From Candidatus Saccharimonadota bacterium (GTDB lineage Bacteria > Patescibacteriota > Saccharimonadia > Saccharimonadales > UBA4665): DNA of 64,000 bases. The stretch is taken from positions 332,948-396,947 of the forward strand of contig JAQGGT010000006.1 of the NCBI GenBank assembly GCA_028289245.1. Direction: 5' to 3'. Of the stretch, positions 8,174 through 15,633 are shown piece after piece. The number at the start of each line of letters is the position of its first letter. Positions within the stretch are counted from its first letter, which is position 1. Both the position numbers and the translations under genes were made by a program. The notes under the pieces were generated by a model. The model ran no database searches, had not been told where the DNA came from, and saw nothing but the letters and a program-made list of their open reading frames with translations.

Positions 8174-8480
8174 ACGAACTGGGCATAGCTAGTTGGGCGT
8201 CTATATCTCCATCGAGCCAGTAGACTTCCATGACATTACTCATGTGGTCCGGGTTGTTGTTTTTGGCAACAACTGCGTGAACATCCTCATCTGGTAGAAC
8301 CTCTACTGGGTAGTCTTCGTAATCAAAGGTATCGCAAACGACTACTACATGGCTGGCGCCATTAGTTTTTGCCTCAAGCAACCAACTCAAAATCCCTTCT
8401 TTTGTGGGCACTTGTATCTCACCGCCTCCGAATGTACGAAGGCTAGAAGATAATGGTGATTGTTTCTCCGGGCTACTCAT
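8136..8480 (-). CDS. small conserved-type acidic protein, unknown function
   Basis: This protein of about 114 residues (MSSPEKQSPLSS...) contains 'GASHVVVVCDTFDYEDYPV', a pattern seen in short uncharacterised bacterial proteins, followed by an acidic C-terminal half ending GPAEPGSQD. No catalytic motif is evident. The ATG at 8480 follows TGG-TATAAC (8499-8491) by 10 nt; an in-frame TTG directly before it would fit the usual 6-8 nt spacing better. It is the last of a run of accessory minus-strand genes. Confidence 0.65.
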   Translation of the reverse strand: MSSPEKQSPLSSSLRTFGGGEIQVPTKEGILSWLLEAKTNGASHVVVVCDTFDYEDYPVEVLPDEDVHAVVAKNNNPDHMSNVMEVYWLDGDIDAQLAMPSSFTYGPAEPGSQD

Positions 8481-8510
8481 CAATATCGAAGTTATACCAC
8501 CGGGTAAATA

Positions 8511-8906
8511 TTAAGTCAAGGAGCTGTTGTCTATAGTTGTTTTGTTTAGTAACTTGCCGGGCTCGGCGGTGGAGTTATTCTTCTCGACGACGCTATAATC
8601 ATCTTCGGTCAAAATCACTTTTTCGATAGCGTTCACCTGGTGCTTGAGTTTGATTACGAACGCATCACGATTCTCGTGAATTGTTCGGTAAACACTTAAT
8701 TTGATGGGAATGCGGGCCTCGCAGTTCTCATCTGAGCATTCGCACCTAAAATATAGAAGCAAGTCGTCATTTCTTATGAGCTGGGGGTTATCATCTGCGA
8801 TGTGGTTAGCGTCGATTTCATCAAGATTATCACCCACTACCTCGTTAGCCCGCCGAAAGATCATCTCGTTTTCTATTTGGCGTCGTTCAGATAGGGGCAT
8901 ATCCAT
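8511..8906 (-). CDS. small protein with CxCxxxxC motif, unknown function
   Basis: This 131-residue hydrophilic protein begins MDMPLSERRQIENEMIFRR and has YFRCECSDENCEARI in the middle, three closely spaced cysteines that could bind a metal. A C-terminal region with 'LTEDDYSVVEKNN' follows. I recall similar short proteins in other CPR genomes but assign no function. The start at 8906 follows TGG-TATGTT (8921-8913) by 6 nt, hence predicted leaderless. Confidence 0.68.
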   Translation of the reverse strand: MDMPLSERRQIENEMIFRRANEVVGDNLDEIDANHIADDNPQLIRNDDLLLYFRCECSDENCEARIPIKLSVYRTIHENRDAFVIKLKHQVNAIEKVILTEDDYSVVEKNNSTAEPGKLLNKTTIDNSSLT

Positions 8907-8974
8907 TAATGCAACATACCACTAAAGCTAATTGCTTGCTGTACGTTATTTCGGTTAGCGGGGAACAAATATAA

Positions 8975-9001
8975 AAAAGAGGCACGTACTGTGCCTCTTT
9001 T
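8975..9001. terminator. bidirectional terminator hairpin
   Basis: AAAAGAGGCAC (8975-8985) pairs with GTGCCTCTTTT (8991-9001) around a 5-nt loop, with A-tract and T-tract on either side. It separates the DUF2306-like gene from the gene at 8906. Confidence 0.8.
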
Positions 9002-9027
9002 AGACTCGGGAAGACTTGCACCCACAG

Positions 9028-9080
9028 ATGTGGCCTACGAACTAACAAACTGACTAACTTACTAACTTGACTGGCCACAT
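9028..9080. repeat. 8-bp inverted repeat enclosing ACTAAC repeats
   Basis: ATGTGGCC (9028-9035) and GGCCACAT (9073-9080) are perfectly inverted around a 37-nt AT-rich loop with several copies of ACTAAC (9041, about 9053 and 9061). The region 9002-9184 has no convincing gene. The function is not apparent; an RNA structure or a decayed RNA gene is possible. Confidence 0.4.
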
Positions 9081-9184
9081 TTATCGTACTATGTGCTGTT
9101 TCACGTATGTCTTCCACGAATAAAATACCAAATCTAGAATTACTCGTCAAGACTTTTTTGTAAATTTAAATTATATAAAATACC

Positions 9185-9199
9185 GCACCGCCGCGGTGC
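9185..9199 (-). terminator. terminator hairpin at the end of the DUF2306-like gene
   Basis: GCACCG-CCG-CGGTGC (9185-9199) directly follows the stop codon at 9201-9199; on the minus strand it runs into GGTATTTTATATAA. Confidence 0.6.
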
Positions 9200-9681
9200 T
9201 ATTTCGGATGAGTGCTGATAGTAAACCGGGAGAACAGGGTAACTACAAAGCCGCTCGCGGCGAATATACCTATGGCGATGAGGGTCATGAGTAATGGATA
9301 CGCGTGGAAATAAGCAGGCACACGCCTGGTAGGCACCGAAATGACGCCGATCAGCGCCCCTAGGAGCCCAAAATAACTCCCAAGCATAAAGCCTTTGTGC
9401 GCCTGGATATTCCTGTGGCGTGCGAAGTAAATCCCTAAACAGATACTGATAATCGTCCAGATTGCTAGCCCATGCAAGAATATGCCTAGGCCGCTACGGT
9501 AATCCCCGATGAACAGGCCGCTCACTGATATCAGGAGCATGAGAATTGCCCAGATTCGTCCAACCGCCTTATGGAGAGGGTCACCCCGCACCATTCTAAC
9601 TGCGTTAAAAGTACCGAGCGCTAAAGCCGACGTTGCAGCTACCGCATGTACGGCAATAATTAGTGTCCAGTGCGGCAGCAT
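9199..9681 (-). CDS. DUF2306-like membrane protein
   Basis: This 160-residue protein has about four membrane segments. The pattern HAVAATSALALG...MVRGDPLHKAVGR...HKGFMLGSYFG resembles DUF2306 proteins, predicted membrane proteins of unknown role with conserved histidines. I chose ATG 9681 (MLPHWTLI) rather than an upstream in-frame ATG, because TGT-TACACT (hexamer 9693-9688) ends 6 nt before it, making the mRNA leaderless and leaving the upstream ATG outside the transcript. It lies between tRNA-Lys 3'-end remnants. Confidence 0.7.
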   Translation of the reverse strand: MLPHWTLIIAVHAVAATSALALGTFNAVRMVRGDPLHKAVGRIWAILMLLISVSGLFIGDYRSGLGIFLHGLAIWTIISICLGIYFARHRNIQAHKGFMLGSYFGLLGALIGVISVPTRRVPAYFHAYPLLMTLIAIGIFAASGFVVTLFSRFTISTHPK

Positions 9682-9703
9682 AGGGTAAGTGTAACAAATG
9701 AAA

Positions 9704-9750
9704 AGCGCCGACAAGGTAGCGAAAAGCCGGCCTTTTCACATGGAGGGCCA
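9704..9750 (-). repeat. tRNA-Lys 3'-end remnant with CCA and terminator
   Basis: TGGAGGGCCA (9741-9750, plus strand) is identical to the last 10 bases of the tRNA-Lys gene including CCA (11113-11122). Directly downstream on the minus strand comes a bulged hairpin (about 9704-9739) with loop TTTTCGCTACCTT, sharing TTTCGCTACCT with the palindrome loop at 10951-10961. Just upstream, GTAGACACTATTGCAACTAG (9753-9772) has a near copy at 10481-10500. This looks like a decayed tRNA end plus terminator behind the gene at 9784-10404. Confidence 0.55.
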
Positions 9751-9783
9751 TTGTAGACACTATTGCAACTAGTGTGCGATGTC

Positions 9784-10404
9784 TTAGGGGCCAAACCCCC
9801 GATTTACATGGCTTGATGGGTGAAGCATAAAGTATGAGATATTTTGTTGGCACGAAAACTGATTGACATTTATCGCACCTGGTGAAATTCCGTCCGAAGG
9901 ACCACTGAATGTGACTTCAAGATTGCAGCTTATATTACCGATATTTTTATGGAACGGTACGCCATCTGTGTGCAAGGGCTGGAGAGAAGTTGTCGGTATG
10001 CTTGCGGCTACAGTTTTAATCTTGTCTTGTGGGCGGTCCGCCGTCCAGCCATTTTGGACCAATGTCTTGTCGAGAAGGGAGGCTTCGGTGACTACTCTTG
10101 AACGTGAGGAATCGGAAAGTGGCTCCGAGTTATATGTATATACATTTACGTTTTGGCAATACAGCTGCGTCTTAGTATGGGTATGCGATACCTCGTTACA
10201 CTCCAGATCCACGCTAGGAGATACTCCTTGCATGAGAGCGTTTATCGGTTGTAGCAGTGGCTGCATCTGCTGGTTGGACACTTGTTTGAGGTGAGCAGTT
10301 GCCGCAGCTTTACTGATTGTAGGCCAAATAAATACGTAAAGAATAAGTACTAGCAAAGTGATGGCAAGAAGTGCCATTGTTCTCTTGGTAATTAGCTTAG
10401 TCAC
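9784..10404 (-). CDS. signal-anchored exported protein with four cysteines (paralogue of 31976-32596)
   Basis: This 206-residue protein has an N-terminal membrane anchor (about 9-28) and an exported domain with four cysteines (DLEC, LYC, ISC, FSC), probably two disulfides. It shares length, anchor, a 'PLLQPINALM / PLLAPLNIGL' region, an L-x3-L-x3-GW motif and the cysteine arrangement with the protein at 31976-32596. I chose GTG 10404, because TGT-TACAAT (10421-10413) lies 8 nt upstream; an upstream ATG lies before that promoter. Function unknown. Confidence 0.65.
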   Translation of the reverse strand: MTKLITKRTMALLAITLLVLILYVFIWPTISKAAATAHLKQVSNQQMQPLLQPINALMQGVSPSVDLECNEVSHTHTKTQLYCQNVNVYTYNSEPLSDSSRSRVVTEASLLDKTLVQNGWTADRPQDKIKTVAASIPTTSLQPLHTDGVPFHKNIGNISCNLEVTFSGPSDGISPGAINVNQFSCQQNISYFMLHPSSHVNRGFGP

Positions 10405-10427
10405 GTCAGACCATTGTAACAAAATAA

Positions 10428-10452
10428 AAGACTTCTCGAATGAGAAGCCTTT
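10428..10452 (-). terminator. terminator downstream of the 10528 gene
   Basis: AAAGACTTCTC-GAAT-GAGAAGCCTTT on the plus strand reads on the minus strand as a stem followed by TTTTATTTTG. It lies immediately upstream of the promoter of the 9784-10404 gene. Confidence 0.7.
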
Positions 10453-10527
10453 CATACTGCGTATGCTTGCAGGGCAACCGTAGACGCTATCGCAACTAGA
10501 TTGCCAGCAGATGCCAATGATATGCCA

Positions 10528-10809
10528 TTAGCTCATCTTGAATCTGGTTTTACCTTCTGACGTTCGTTTTACCGCTCCCATCGCTTGCCCTATTGCCCAT
10601 CCCTTACGGTACTCTAATGATGTGCCTATTTTATGTTGACGCATACTATCTTCTACGTGGCTCGCCTCCCAGGAGTTCAGCCCGAACTCCATGCCTGCTT
10701 GAAAGCCAGTAACTACATCTAAAGCTTGCCGCTGGCTCTCAACGCTACCTATGATATCGTCAGCAATTTCTTGGGGGCCTAAGAACTCATGATCATTATA
10801 GCTACTCAT
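10528..10809 (-). CDS. small protein, unknown function (93 aa)
   Basis: This 93-residue hydrophilic protein (MSSYNDHEFLGPQEIADDI...) has a central 'GFQAGMEFGLNSWEASHVED' and a basic C-terminus. No signal peptide or membrane segment is seen and no family is recognised. The start follows TGT-TATTAT (10824-10816) by 6 nt (leaderless). It lies in the accessory block next to tRNA-Lys, followed by a terminator and a tRNA-like remnant. Confidence 0.55.
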   Translation of the reverse strand: MSSYNDHEFLGPQEIADDIIGSVESQRQALDVVTGFQAGMEFGLNSWEASHVEDSMRQHKIGTSLEYRKGWAIGQAMGAVKRTSEGKTRFKMS

Positions 10810-10931
10810 AAATTTATAATAACATACAAAAGAGAAAAAAGCAATAGTTATTAAAATCTTTAAGTTGAAAAATGCAACCTAGAATTGATCTAGTATAACC
10901 GAAATGGCGGCAGGAGGTCCTCCACGACCAA

Positions 10932-10990
10932 CCCAATAAAAATGCCGACCAGGTAGCGAAAGGTCGGCATTTTTATTGGGGCCAGGAGGG
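10932..10990 (-). repeat. perfect 19-bp palindrome next to a tRNA-Lys 3'-end copy
   Basis: CCCAATAAAAATGCCGACC (10932-10950) is perfectly inverted at 10962-10980 around an 11-nt loop. Beside it, GGGCCAGGAGGG (10979-10990) is a 12-bp exact copy of the tRNA-Lys acceptor/T-stem end (11117-11128), and on the minus strand the copy runs into CCA and the hairpin just as the real tRNA runs into its terminator. The stretch 10810-11112 holds no other convincing feature. I read this as the terminator of a former tRNA-Lys 3' end, separated from the present tRNA by about 138 bp. Confidence 0.7.
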
Positions 10991-11076
10991 TCATCACTCG
11001 CGTTGCTCGCTCTAAAATTTACTTGCCACTGGCAATTAAATTTTACGAACCTCGTTCGGTAGTCCCTTCTCGCCAA

Positions 11077-11115
11077 CCAATTTAAAAGCCCCGCTGCGCG
11101 AGGCGTTTAAATTGG
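11077..11115 (-). terminator. tRNA-Lys terminator overlapping the encoded CCA
   Basis: CCAATTTAAA (11077-11086) pairs with TTTAAATTGG (11106-11115), and GCC (11088-11090) with GGC (11102-11104). The encoded CCA of the tRNA (11115-11113) is part of the stem, so the terminator starts within the mature tRNA end. Confidence 0.7.
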
Positions 11116-11189
11116 AGGGCCAGGAGGGACTCGAACCCTCGACACCCTGCTTAAGAGGCAGGTGCTCTAACCAGCTGAGCTACTGGCCC
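11113..11189 (-). tRNA. tRNA-Lys (anticodon CUU)
   Basis: The minus strand gives acceptor GGGCCAG/CTGGCCC, D-arm GCTC...GAGC, anticodon stem CCTGC/GCAGG with loop CTCTTAA (anticodon CUU), T-stem GAGGG/CCCTC with loop TTCGAGT, discriminator U and an encoded CCA. The gene is flanked downstream by accessory genes and fragments of its own 3' end, so it is a likely integration target. Confidence 0.95.
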
Positions 11190-11253
11190 GTACGTAAATT
11201 GTTAAGCAACTAGAAAACTTTAGCAAATTACCTCTGTTTTTTCAAGCCCTAGT

Positions 11254-11700
11254 TTAGGCAGTGGGGCCGCGCGAGGCCACCGATTTATTGATCTTGCTTT
11301 GGACGACGCTACAAAAAACTGCCGATACGATAATGCCGTAGATCACTAGGCTGATGCCGAGAAAGATCAGAATAAATTGCCACAGATGGTGGCCGGAGAC
11401 GTCGGGCATCACCCGGAAGCTGCTATAGGGCGAGAAGACTAGCGTTGCGATTAGGTAGACTAAGAAAACGTCGGAGCCGCGGATGCGGCGAAACGAGACG
11501 GTCTCCAGGGCCAGGCCGTAGTACCAGACCCACCAGTAGCCGCCGAAGGGCACGATCAGCAGCCAGGCGCTCGGTACTAGCTTCTGGTGGGCGGCGGCGT
11601 TGACCTGGGCGCCACTTTTGCTGGCCCAGTAGAAAAAATACAGGCCAAGCGTGATGATGCTGAGCAGGAGTATCTTTTTGGTGCTGGGTTTTTCTAGCAT
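11254..11700 (-). CDS. DUF4234-like membrane protein
   Basis: This 148-residue protein has about four membrane segments and the features 'KKILLLSIITLGLYFFYWASK' and 'PSAWLLIVPFGGYWWVWYY'. The neighbouring gene shares both ('LLLSIITFGIYGLVVFVKTK', 'PTAWLLVVPLVGIYWLWKYS'), so the two are tandem paralogues of the DUF4234 type. Function unknown. It begins 9 bp after the end of the upstream gene and is probably cotranscribed with it. Confidence 0.7.
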   Translation of the reverse strand: MLEKPSTKKILLLSIITLGLYFFYWASKSGAQVNAAAHQKLVPSAWLLIVPFGGYWWVWYYGLALETVSFRRIRGSDVFLVYLIATLVFSPYSSFRVMPDVSGHHLWQFILIFLGISLVIYGIIVSAVFCSVVQSKINKSVASRGPTA

Positions 11701-11709
11701 AGTGCTGAC

Positions 11710-12360
11710 TTAAACGCTGGCAGGTGGCTGTTCGGTCGGCTCGCTGGGAACGGCCGCTGGGGCGGGAGTTGGTGCTTCGGGTGTTGGCGTAACTGGCGCC
11801 GAGGGGGTTATTACCGTAGGAGCGGCCGGCGCTGCGGCAATTTCTTGGCCAACCACCACGGGGCTAACAGCTTCGGGGCTAGCGGCGGGAGGCGTTTCCG
11901 CCACGGGAGCGGCTGAAACATCTGGGCTGACGGAAACAACAGGCGTAGCTGGAGCAACCGGTGCGCCAAAACTAGTGTCTGGGGTGATGCCGTTCGGCGC
12001 GACGGGGGCGGGTGACGGTGTGGCGAGACCGTCTGCGACGGGCTGGGCATTGTCGCCAATTTTGTTAAATTCAATCTGTAAGATTACCTGACCGATGGTA
12101 CCAATCAAAAACAGTAGGACAAAGGATAAAATGGCCGAAATCTTGCCATTGGTAACCTTCTCGACGCCGACTGAGTACTTCCAGAGCCAGTAGATGCCGA
12201 CCAGGGGAACCACCAACAACCAGGCAGTAGGAATCTCGGCGCCGAGCTTGTTCATGTCATTTTTAGTCTTTACGAACACCACGAGGCCGTAGATCCCAAA
12301 GGTGATGATGCTTAATAAAAGTACGGCGACGGGGCTGCGTTGGCGCATGGCGGTCCTCAA
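11710..12360 (-). CDS. DUF4234-like membrane protein with Pro/Ala-rich tail
   Basis: This 216-residue protein has an N-terminal DUF4234-like membrane domain (residues 1-110) and a 100-residue low-complexity tail rich in Pro, Ala, Thr and Val that could span or line the cell wall. The start has GAGGA upstream (TTGAGGACCGCC-ATG). It is divergent from folD and is the paralogue of the next gene. Function unknown. Confidence 0.7.
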   Translation of the reverse strand: MRTAMRQRSPVAVLLLSIITFGIYGLVVFVKTKNDMNKLGAEIPTAWLLVVPLVGIYWLWKYSVGVEKVTNGKISAILSFVLLFLIGTIGQVILQIEFNKIGDNAQPVADGLATPSPAPVAPNGITPDTSFGAPVAPATPVVSVSPDVSAAPVAETPPAASPEAVSPVVVGQEIAAAPAAPTVITPSAPVTPTPEAPTPAPAAVPSEPTEQPPASV

Positions 12361-12449
12361 TATAGTGTTTATGTTTATTGTATAAGCTTATTTTAAGGTT
12401 GTTTGGCATTAAATGCAATAACGGCCTCCAAATGGTACAATTTACAGAT

Positions 12450-13298
12450 ATGAAAATATTAAATGGTCGCGAATTAGCCGGATTTATCAAAGAGCGCCAG
12501 GCCCATCAAGTCCGGGGGCTACGTCAGGCATATGATGTCGATCCGAAATTAGCAATTGTGCTGACCATTGATAATCCAGTGATCGAGATCTATATGCGCC
12601 TCAAGCAGCGCTATGGTGATGATATTGGCATTGGCGTCGAGATCCACCGCGTCAAGCAGGCTGAAGTACCGGCGTTGCTGACCGAGCTTAATGCCGATGA
12701 CAGTGTTCACGGCATTATCATTCAGCTGCCGCTTGACGACCCGTCGCAGACCGAAGAAATTGTGAACCTAGTGGCCCCAAGTAAGGATGTCGATGCCCTC
12801 GGTGCCAAAGCGGCTTACGATCCGGCCACCCCGATGGCCATTATGTGGTTGCTGGCTGGCTATAATGTCGACTTACGCGGCAAAGAAGTCTTGCTGATTG
12901 GCCGTGGCAAACTAGTCGGGGCACCCCTCGAGAAAATGCTGCTGGCCTCGGATGTTTCGGTGCGCGTAGCCGATCGTTCCACGGTCGACTTAGCTGCCGA
13001 AACCCTAGCCTCCGACGTAATCATCACCGCCACCGGCAGCCCGGCGATTCTCTACAGCGAGATGATTAAGGACGGCGCTGTAGTGGTTGATGCCGGCGTC
13101 GCCAGCGAAGATGGCAAGACCGTCGGCGATGTGGCCGACGACGTCTATGACCGCACCGATCTCACCCTCACTCCGCGTAAGGGCGGCGTCGGACCGCTAA
13201 CGGTCTGTGCGCTATTTGACAACGTCATTCGTGCCGCTCGCGCCACCGTTGAACCAGCCGCCGTCGAGCCTGAGACCAGCGAGGATGCCGGCGCGTGA
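12450..13298 (+). CDS. folD: methylenetetrahydrofolate dehydrogenase/cyclohydrolase
   Basis: FolD interconverts 5,10-methylene-THF and 10-formyl-THF for one-carbon metabolism. The 282-residue protein has the Tyr-x3-Lys motif (IYMRLKQRYGDDIGI), the QLPLDD loop, DVDAL, the Rossmann stretch 'VLLIGRGKLVGAPLEKML' and the C-terminal 'PRKGGVGPLTV' signature. A C-terminal extension rich in Glu and Ala is unusual. ATG 12450 follows TGG-TACAAT (12433-12441) by 8 nt, so I prefer it over upstream in-frame ATGs. It overlaps murI by GTGA. Confidence 0.93.
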   Translation: MKILNGRELAGFIKERQAHQVRGLRQAYDVDPKLAIVLTIDNPVIEIYMRLKQRYGDDIGIGVEIHRVKQAEVPALLTELNADDSVHGIIIQLPLDDPSQTEEIVNLVAPSKDVDALGAKAAYDPATPMAIMWLLAGYNVDLRGKEVLLIGRGKLVGAPLEKMLLASDVSVRVADRSTVDLAAETLASDVIITATGSPAILYSEMIKDGAVVVDAGVASEDGKTVGDVADDVYDRTDLTLTPRKGGVGPLTVCALFDNVIRAARATVEPAAVEPETSEDAGA

Positions 13299-13942
13299 AA
13301 GTAGGCGTCTTTGATTCCGGTATTGGCGGCCTGTCGGTTGCCAAAGCCATCAAAAAAGCCCTGCCTGAACTTGAAATTAGTTTCAAAAACGACCCGGATC
13401 ACGTGCCATATGGCAGTCGCCAACCCGATGCGATCTTTCGCTTTATAGAGCCAATTTTTCAGTCGTTTATTGACGAGGGCTGCCAGGTGATTGTGGTCGC
13501 CTGTAACACTGTGACCACGACGCTCATTAGCCGGCTGCGGGAGCGCTTCGAGGTACCGCTGGTAGCCGTGGAGCCCATGGTCAAGCCGGCCGCCAAACTC
13601 ACCAAAACCGGCGTTATCGCTGTCTGTGCCACGCCAACGACGCTCGCCAGTGCTCGCTACGCCGAACTCAAGCGCGACTACGCGGCAGACGTTACCGTTA
13701 TCGAACCGGATTGCAGCGATTGGACGCGCATGATCGAAGCCGGCGAGGTCGACCAGGCGCACATCGCCGAACGAATCAACAGCGCCCTCGAGCAAAATGC
13801 CGATGTTATCGTACTCGGTTGCACGCATTATCACTGGATTGAAGCCGAGATTAAAACACTGGCTGGCAATCGGGCAACGGTTATGCAGCCAGAGTCGGCG
13901 CTGATCCGGCAGCTGCAGCGAGTGCTTGCACCGCTTTCGTAA
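13295..13942 (+). CDS. murI: glutamate racemase
   Basis: MurI makes D-glutamate for peptidoglycan. Both catalytic cysteines are in context (VVACNTVTT and VLGCTHYHW), and the N-terminus VFDSGIGGLSV is diagnostic. At 215 residues it is roughly 50 shorter than typical MurI (about 265). It starts with GTG within the folD stop (GTGA), and its last 62 bp overlap the 3' end of murD on the opposite strand. MurD adds the D-glutamate that MurI makes, so the convergent pair is functionally linked. Confidence 0.9.
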   Translation: MKVGVFDSGIGGLSVAKAIKKALPELEISFKNDPDHVPYGSRQPDAIFRFIEPIFQSFIDEGCQVIVVACNTVTTTLISRLRERFEVPLVAVEPMVKPAAKLTKTGVIAVCATPTTLASARYAELKRDYAADVTVIEPDCSDWTRMIEAGEVDQAHIAERINSALEQNADVIVLGCTHYHWIEAEIKTLAGNRATVMQPESALIRQLQRVLAPLS

Positions 13943-15212
13943 ACTGTTGGCCGCGGTCTTTATAATCGTGAAACATCCCAAAACTGGCACACGCCGTCGA
14001 GAGGAGCACTACGTCGCCGGGCTGGGTGCGGGCGGCGGCGTTAGTGACAATTTCATCCATCGAATGGCCGCCAGGCATAAAGTTATGGAAATCGACGGCT
14101 TCCAGGGCCGCTTGGATGGCCGAGGCTTGGTCGCCAATGAGTAGGGCCAACCGGACGTTGTTGTCCTTGACGGTCTGGGCCAGCTCGGCGTAACTGGCAC
14201 CCTTGTCGGCGCCGCCCAAAATGATCAGTTTCGGCTCACTAAAAGCTTGCAGGGCTACGATGGCCGTTTCGGGAGTAGTACCGAAGCTGTCGTCGTAATA
14301 GCGGGCACCGGCGACAGTGGCCACAAATTCCAAACGGTGCTCCAGCCCGCTAAAACTGGTCAGCACCGACCGCAGTGCCTCAACATTTTGGGTAACTTGC
14401 CAGGCGGCAGTCACGGCGGCGCAGGCATTCTGCCAGTTATGGGCACCGAGCAATTTTAGTTCGTCGGTGCGGCAGATCGACTGACCGTCGATGGTTATGA
14501 CGCCCTCAACCACCACCGCGCCCGGTGCCTCAAAGAACGGGATAAGCCGGGCATGGCCGCTGCCGGCGATAGCCTTCGAGGCATCGCTGCCAGGGAAGTA
14601 GATGGCCGTGTCCTCCGGCGTCTGGAAGGCGAATAGCTGGGCCTTGGCACTAGTGTAATCCAAAAAGTCGGCATGCCAGTTGAGATGCTCCGGCACGACC
14701 ATCAGGCAAACGGCGAGCGGCGGCCGCCCCCGAAAATCGCTGAGCTGAAAGCTGGAGAGCTCCAGCACTACCCAGGAGTCAGCCGTGAGCGTCGGCAGCA
14801 GCTCCAGGGCCGGTACGCCAATGTTACCGGCCAGCTGGGCATCGAAGCCGGCGGCGGTCAGCATCCGGGCAATCAAGGTCGAAGTAGTACCCTTACCTTT
14901 CGTGCCGGTGACGCCAATAATATGCGCCGTTGGTGATGATTCGAAAAACTGGTTGACCTGGCTGGTAACTTTGCCCGGTGCGAGCGATGGATTAGCCTCA
15001 AAAATCCGCTGTGGCGGCAGGCCGGCGGTGCGCACAATCAGATCAAACCGGTCCAAATCCTGCAAATAGTGCTCGCCGAGCACCGAAGCGGCGCCCTCAG
15101 GGACAGCCGCAGCCGGGTTTTGGTCGAGAATGGTCAACGAGTCGCCGCGGGCTTTATAAAAATCATAAGAAGAACGGCCCTCGGTATCAAACCCCAGAAT
15201 GGCAACGTTCAT
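13881..15212 (-). CDS. murD: UDP-N-acetylmuramoyl-L-alanine:D-glutamate ligase
   Basis: MurD is the cytoplasmic ATP-dependent ligase adding D-Glu to UDP-MurNAc-L-Ala. The 443-residue protein has an N-terminal Rossmann-like domain (VAILGFDTEGRSS), the Mur-ligase ATP loop 'GVTGTKGKGTTSTLI', the central motif ELSSFQL, 'LGAHNWQNACAAVTAA', and the C-terminal domain beginning 'DDSFGTTPETAIVAL'. Its ATG overlaps the stop of the upstream response regulator (TAATG), an unexpected operon partner. Confidence 0.93.
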   Translation of the reverse strand: MNVAILGFDTEGRSSYDFYKARGDSLTILDQNPAAAVPEGAASVLGEHYLQDLDRFDLIVRTAGLPPQRIFEANPSLAPGKVTSQVNQFFESSPTAHIIGVTGTKGKGTTSTLIARMLTAAGFDAQLAGNIGVPALELLPTLTADSWVVLELSSFQLSDFRGRPPLAVCLMVVPEHLNWHADFLDYTSAKAQLFAFQTPEDTAIYFPGSDASKAIAGSGHARLIPFFEAPGAVVVEGVITIDGQSICRTDELKLLGAHNWQNACAAVTAAWQVTQNVEALRSVLTSFSGLEHRLEFVATVAGARYYDDSFGTTPETAIVALQAFSEPKLIILGGADKGASYAELAQTVKDNNVRLALLIGDQASAIQAALEAVDFHNFMPGGHSMDEIVTNAAARTQPGDVVLLSTACASFGMFHDYKDRGQQFTKAVQALAAAAGSAPTLAA

Positions 15213-15583
15213 TAGGCAGCCAGTTGCTTACGAACCAACTCGGCAACTTGGCGCGGCGTCATGTCGGCCTTGAGGATCACAGCGCTGACGTTGAGTGCTT
15301 TGACCTTCTCGGGGATTTCCTGCTCGCCCATATTAGTCAGAATGATAACTTTGAGGTGTTTGCCCCAGGCCGTGGCCCGCAGCTTTTCGAGCATGTCGCC
15401 ACCACTCATGATGGGCATCATCAGATCGAGCAGAATAATATCCGGCTTCATCTTTTCGGCCAGCTCTAGGCCAAGTTGGCCGTTTTCGGCAGTTTGCACA
15501 TCGTAACCCTCCGCTTCAAACTTGAAGCGGTACATTTGTGAGATAGCTTGGTCGTCTTCAACGATAGCAATCGATTTCGCCAT
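15212..15583 (-). CDS. single-domain response regulator (CheY-like)
   Basis: This 123-residue receiver domain has no output domain. It has the acidic pair in 'IAIVEDDQAIS', the phospho-acceptor Asp in 'DIILLDLMMPIMSG' (about residue 53), the Thr/Ser position in 'VIILTN' and the conserved Lys near 'VILKADMT'. It probably relays phosphate from a kinase such as the 7TM histidine kinase at 18445. It overlaps murD by one base, so it is translated with it. Confidence 0.9.
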   Translation of the reverse strand: MAKSIAIVEDDQAISQMYRFKFEAEGYDVQTAENGQLGLELAEKMKPDIILLDLMMPIMSGGDMLEKLRATAWGKHLKVIILTNMGEQEIPEKVKALNVSAVILKADMTPRQVAELVRKQLAA

Positions 15584-15633
15584 AGTGCTTTAATGGTACG
15601 TGATGTTTGCTACAAAAACAAACGCCTTCGGCC

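Noticed and set aside
9028-9080. CRISPR or telomere-like array from the ACTAAC repeats
   Set aside because: The repeats are only 6 bp, irregular and few; no spacers of constant length and no cas genes.
10879-11076. A 65-codon minus-strand frame (starting MARRDYRTRF) next to tRNA-Lys
   Set aside because: It runs straight through the tRNA remnant and the perfect palindrome, so RNA-derived repeats explain it better than a protein.
12450-13942. Recoding of UGA (as in Gracilibacteria/SR1)
   Set aside because: TGA terminates folD in a normal GTGA overlap and ends other genes; no conserved protein has in-frame UGA codons.
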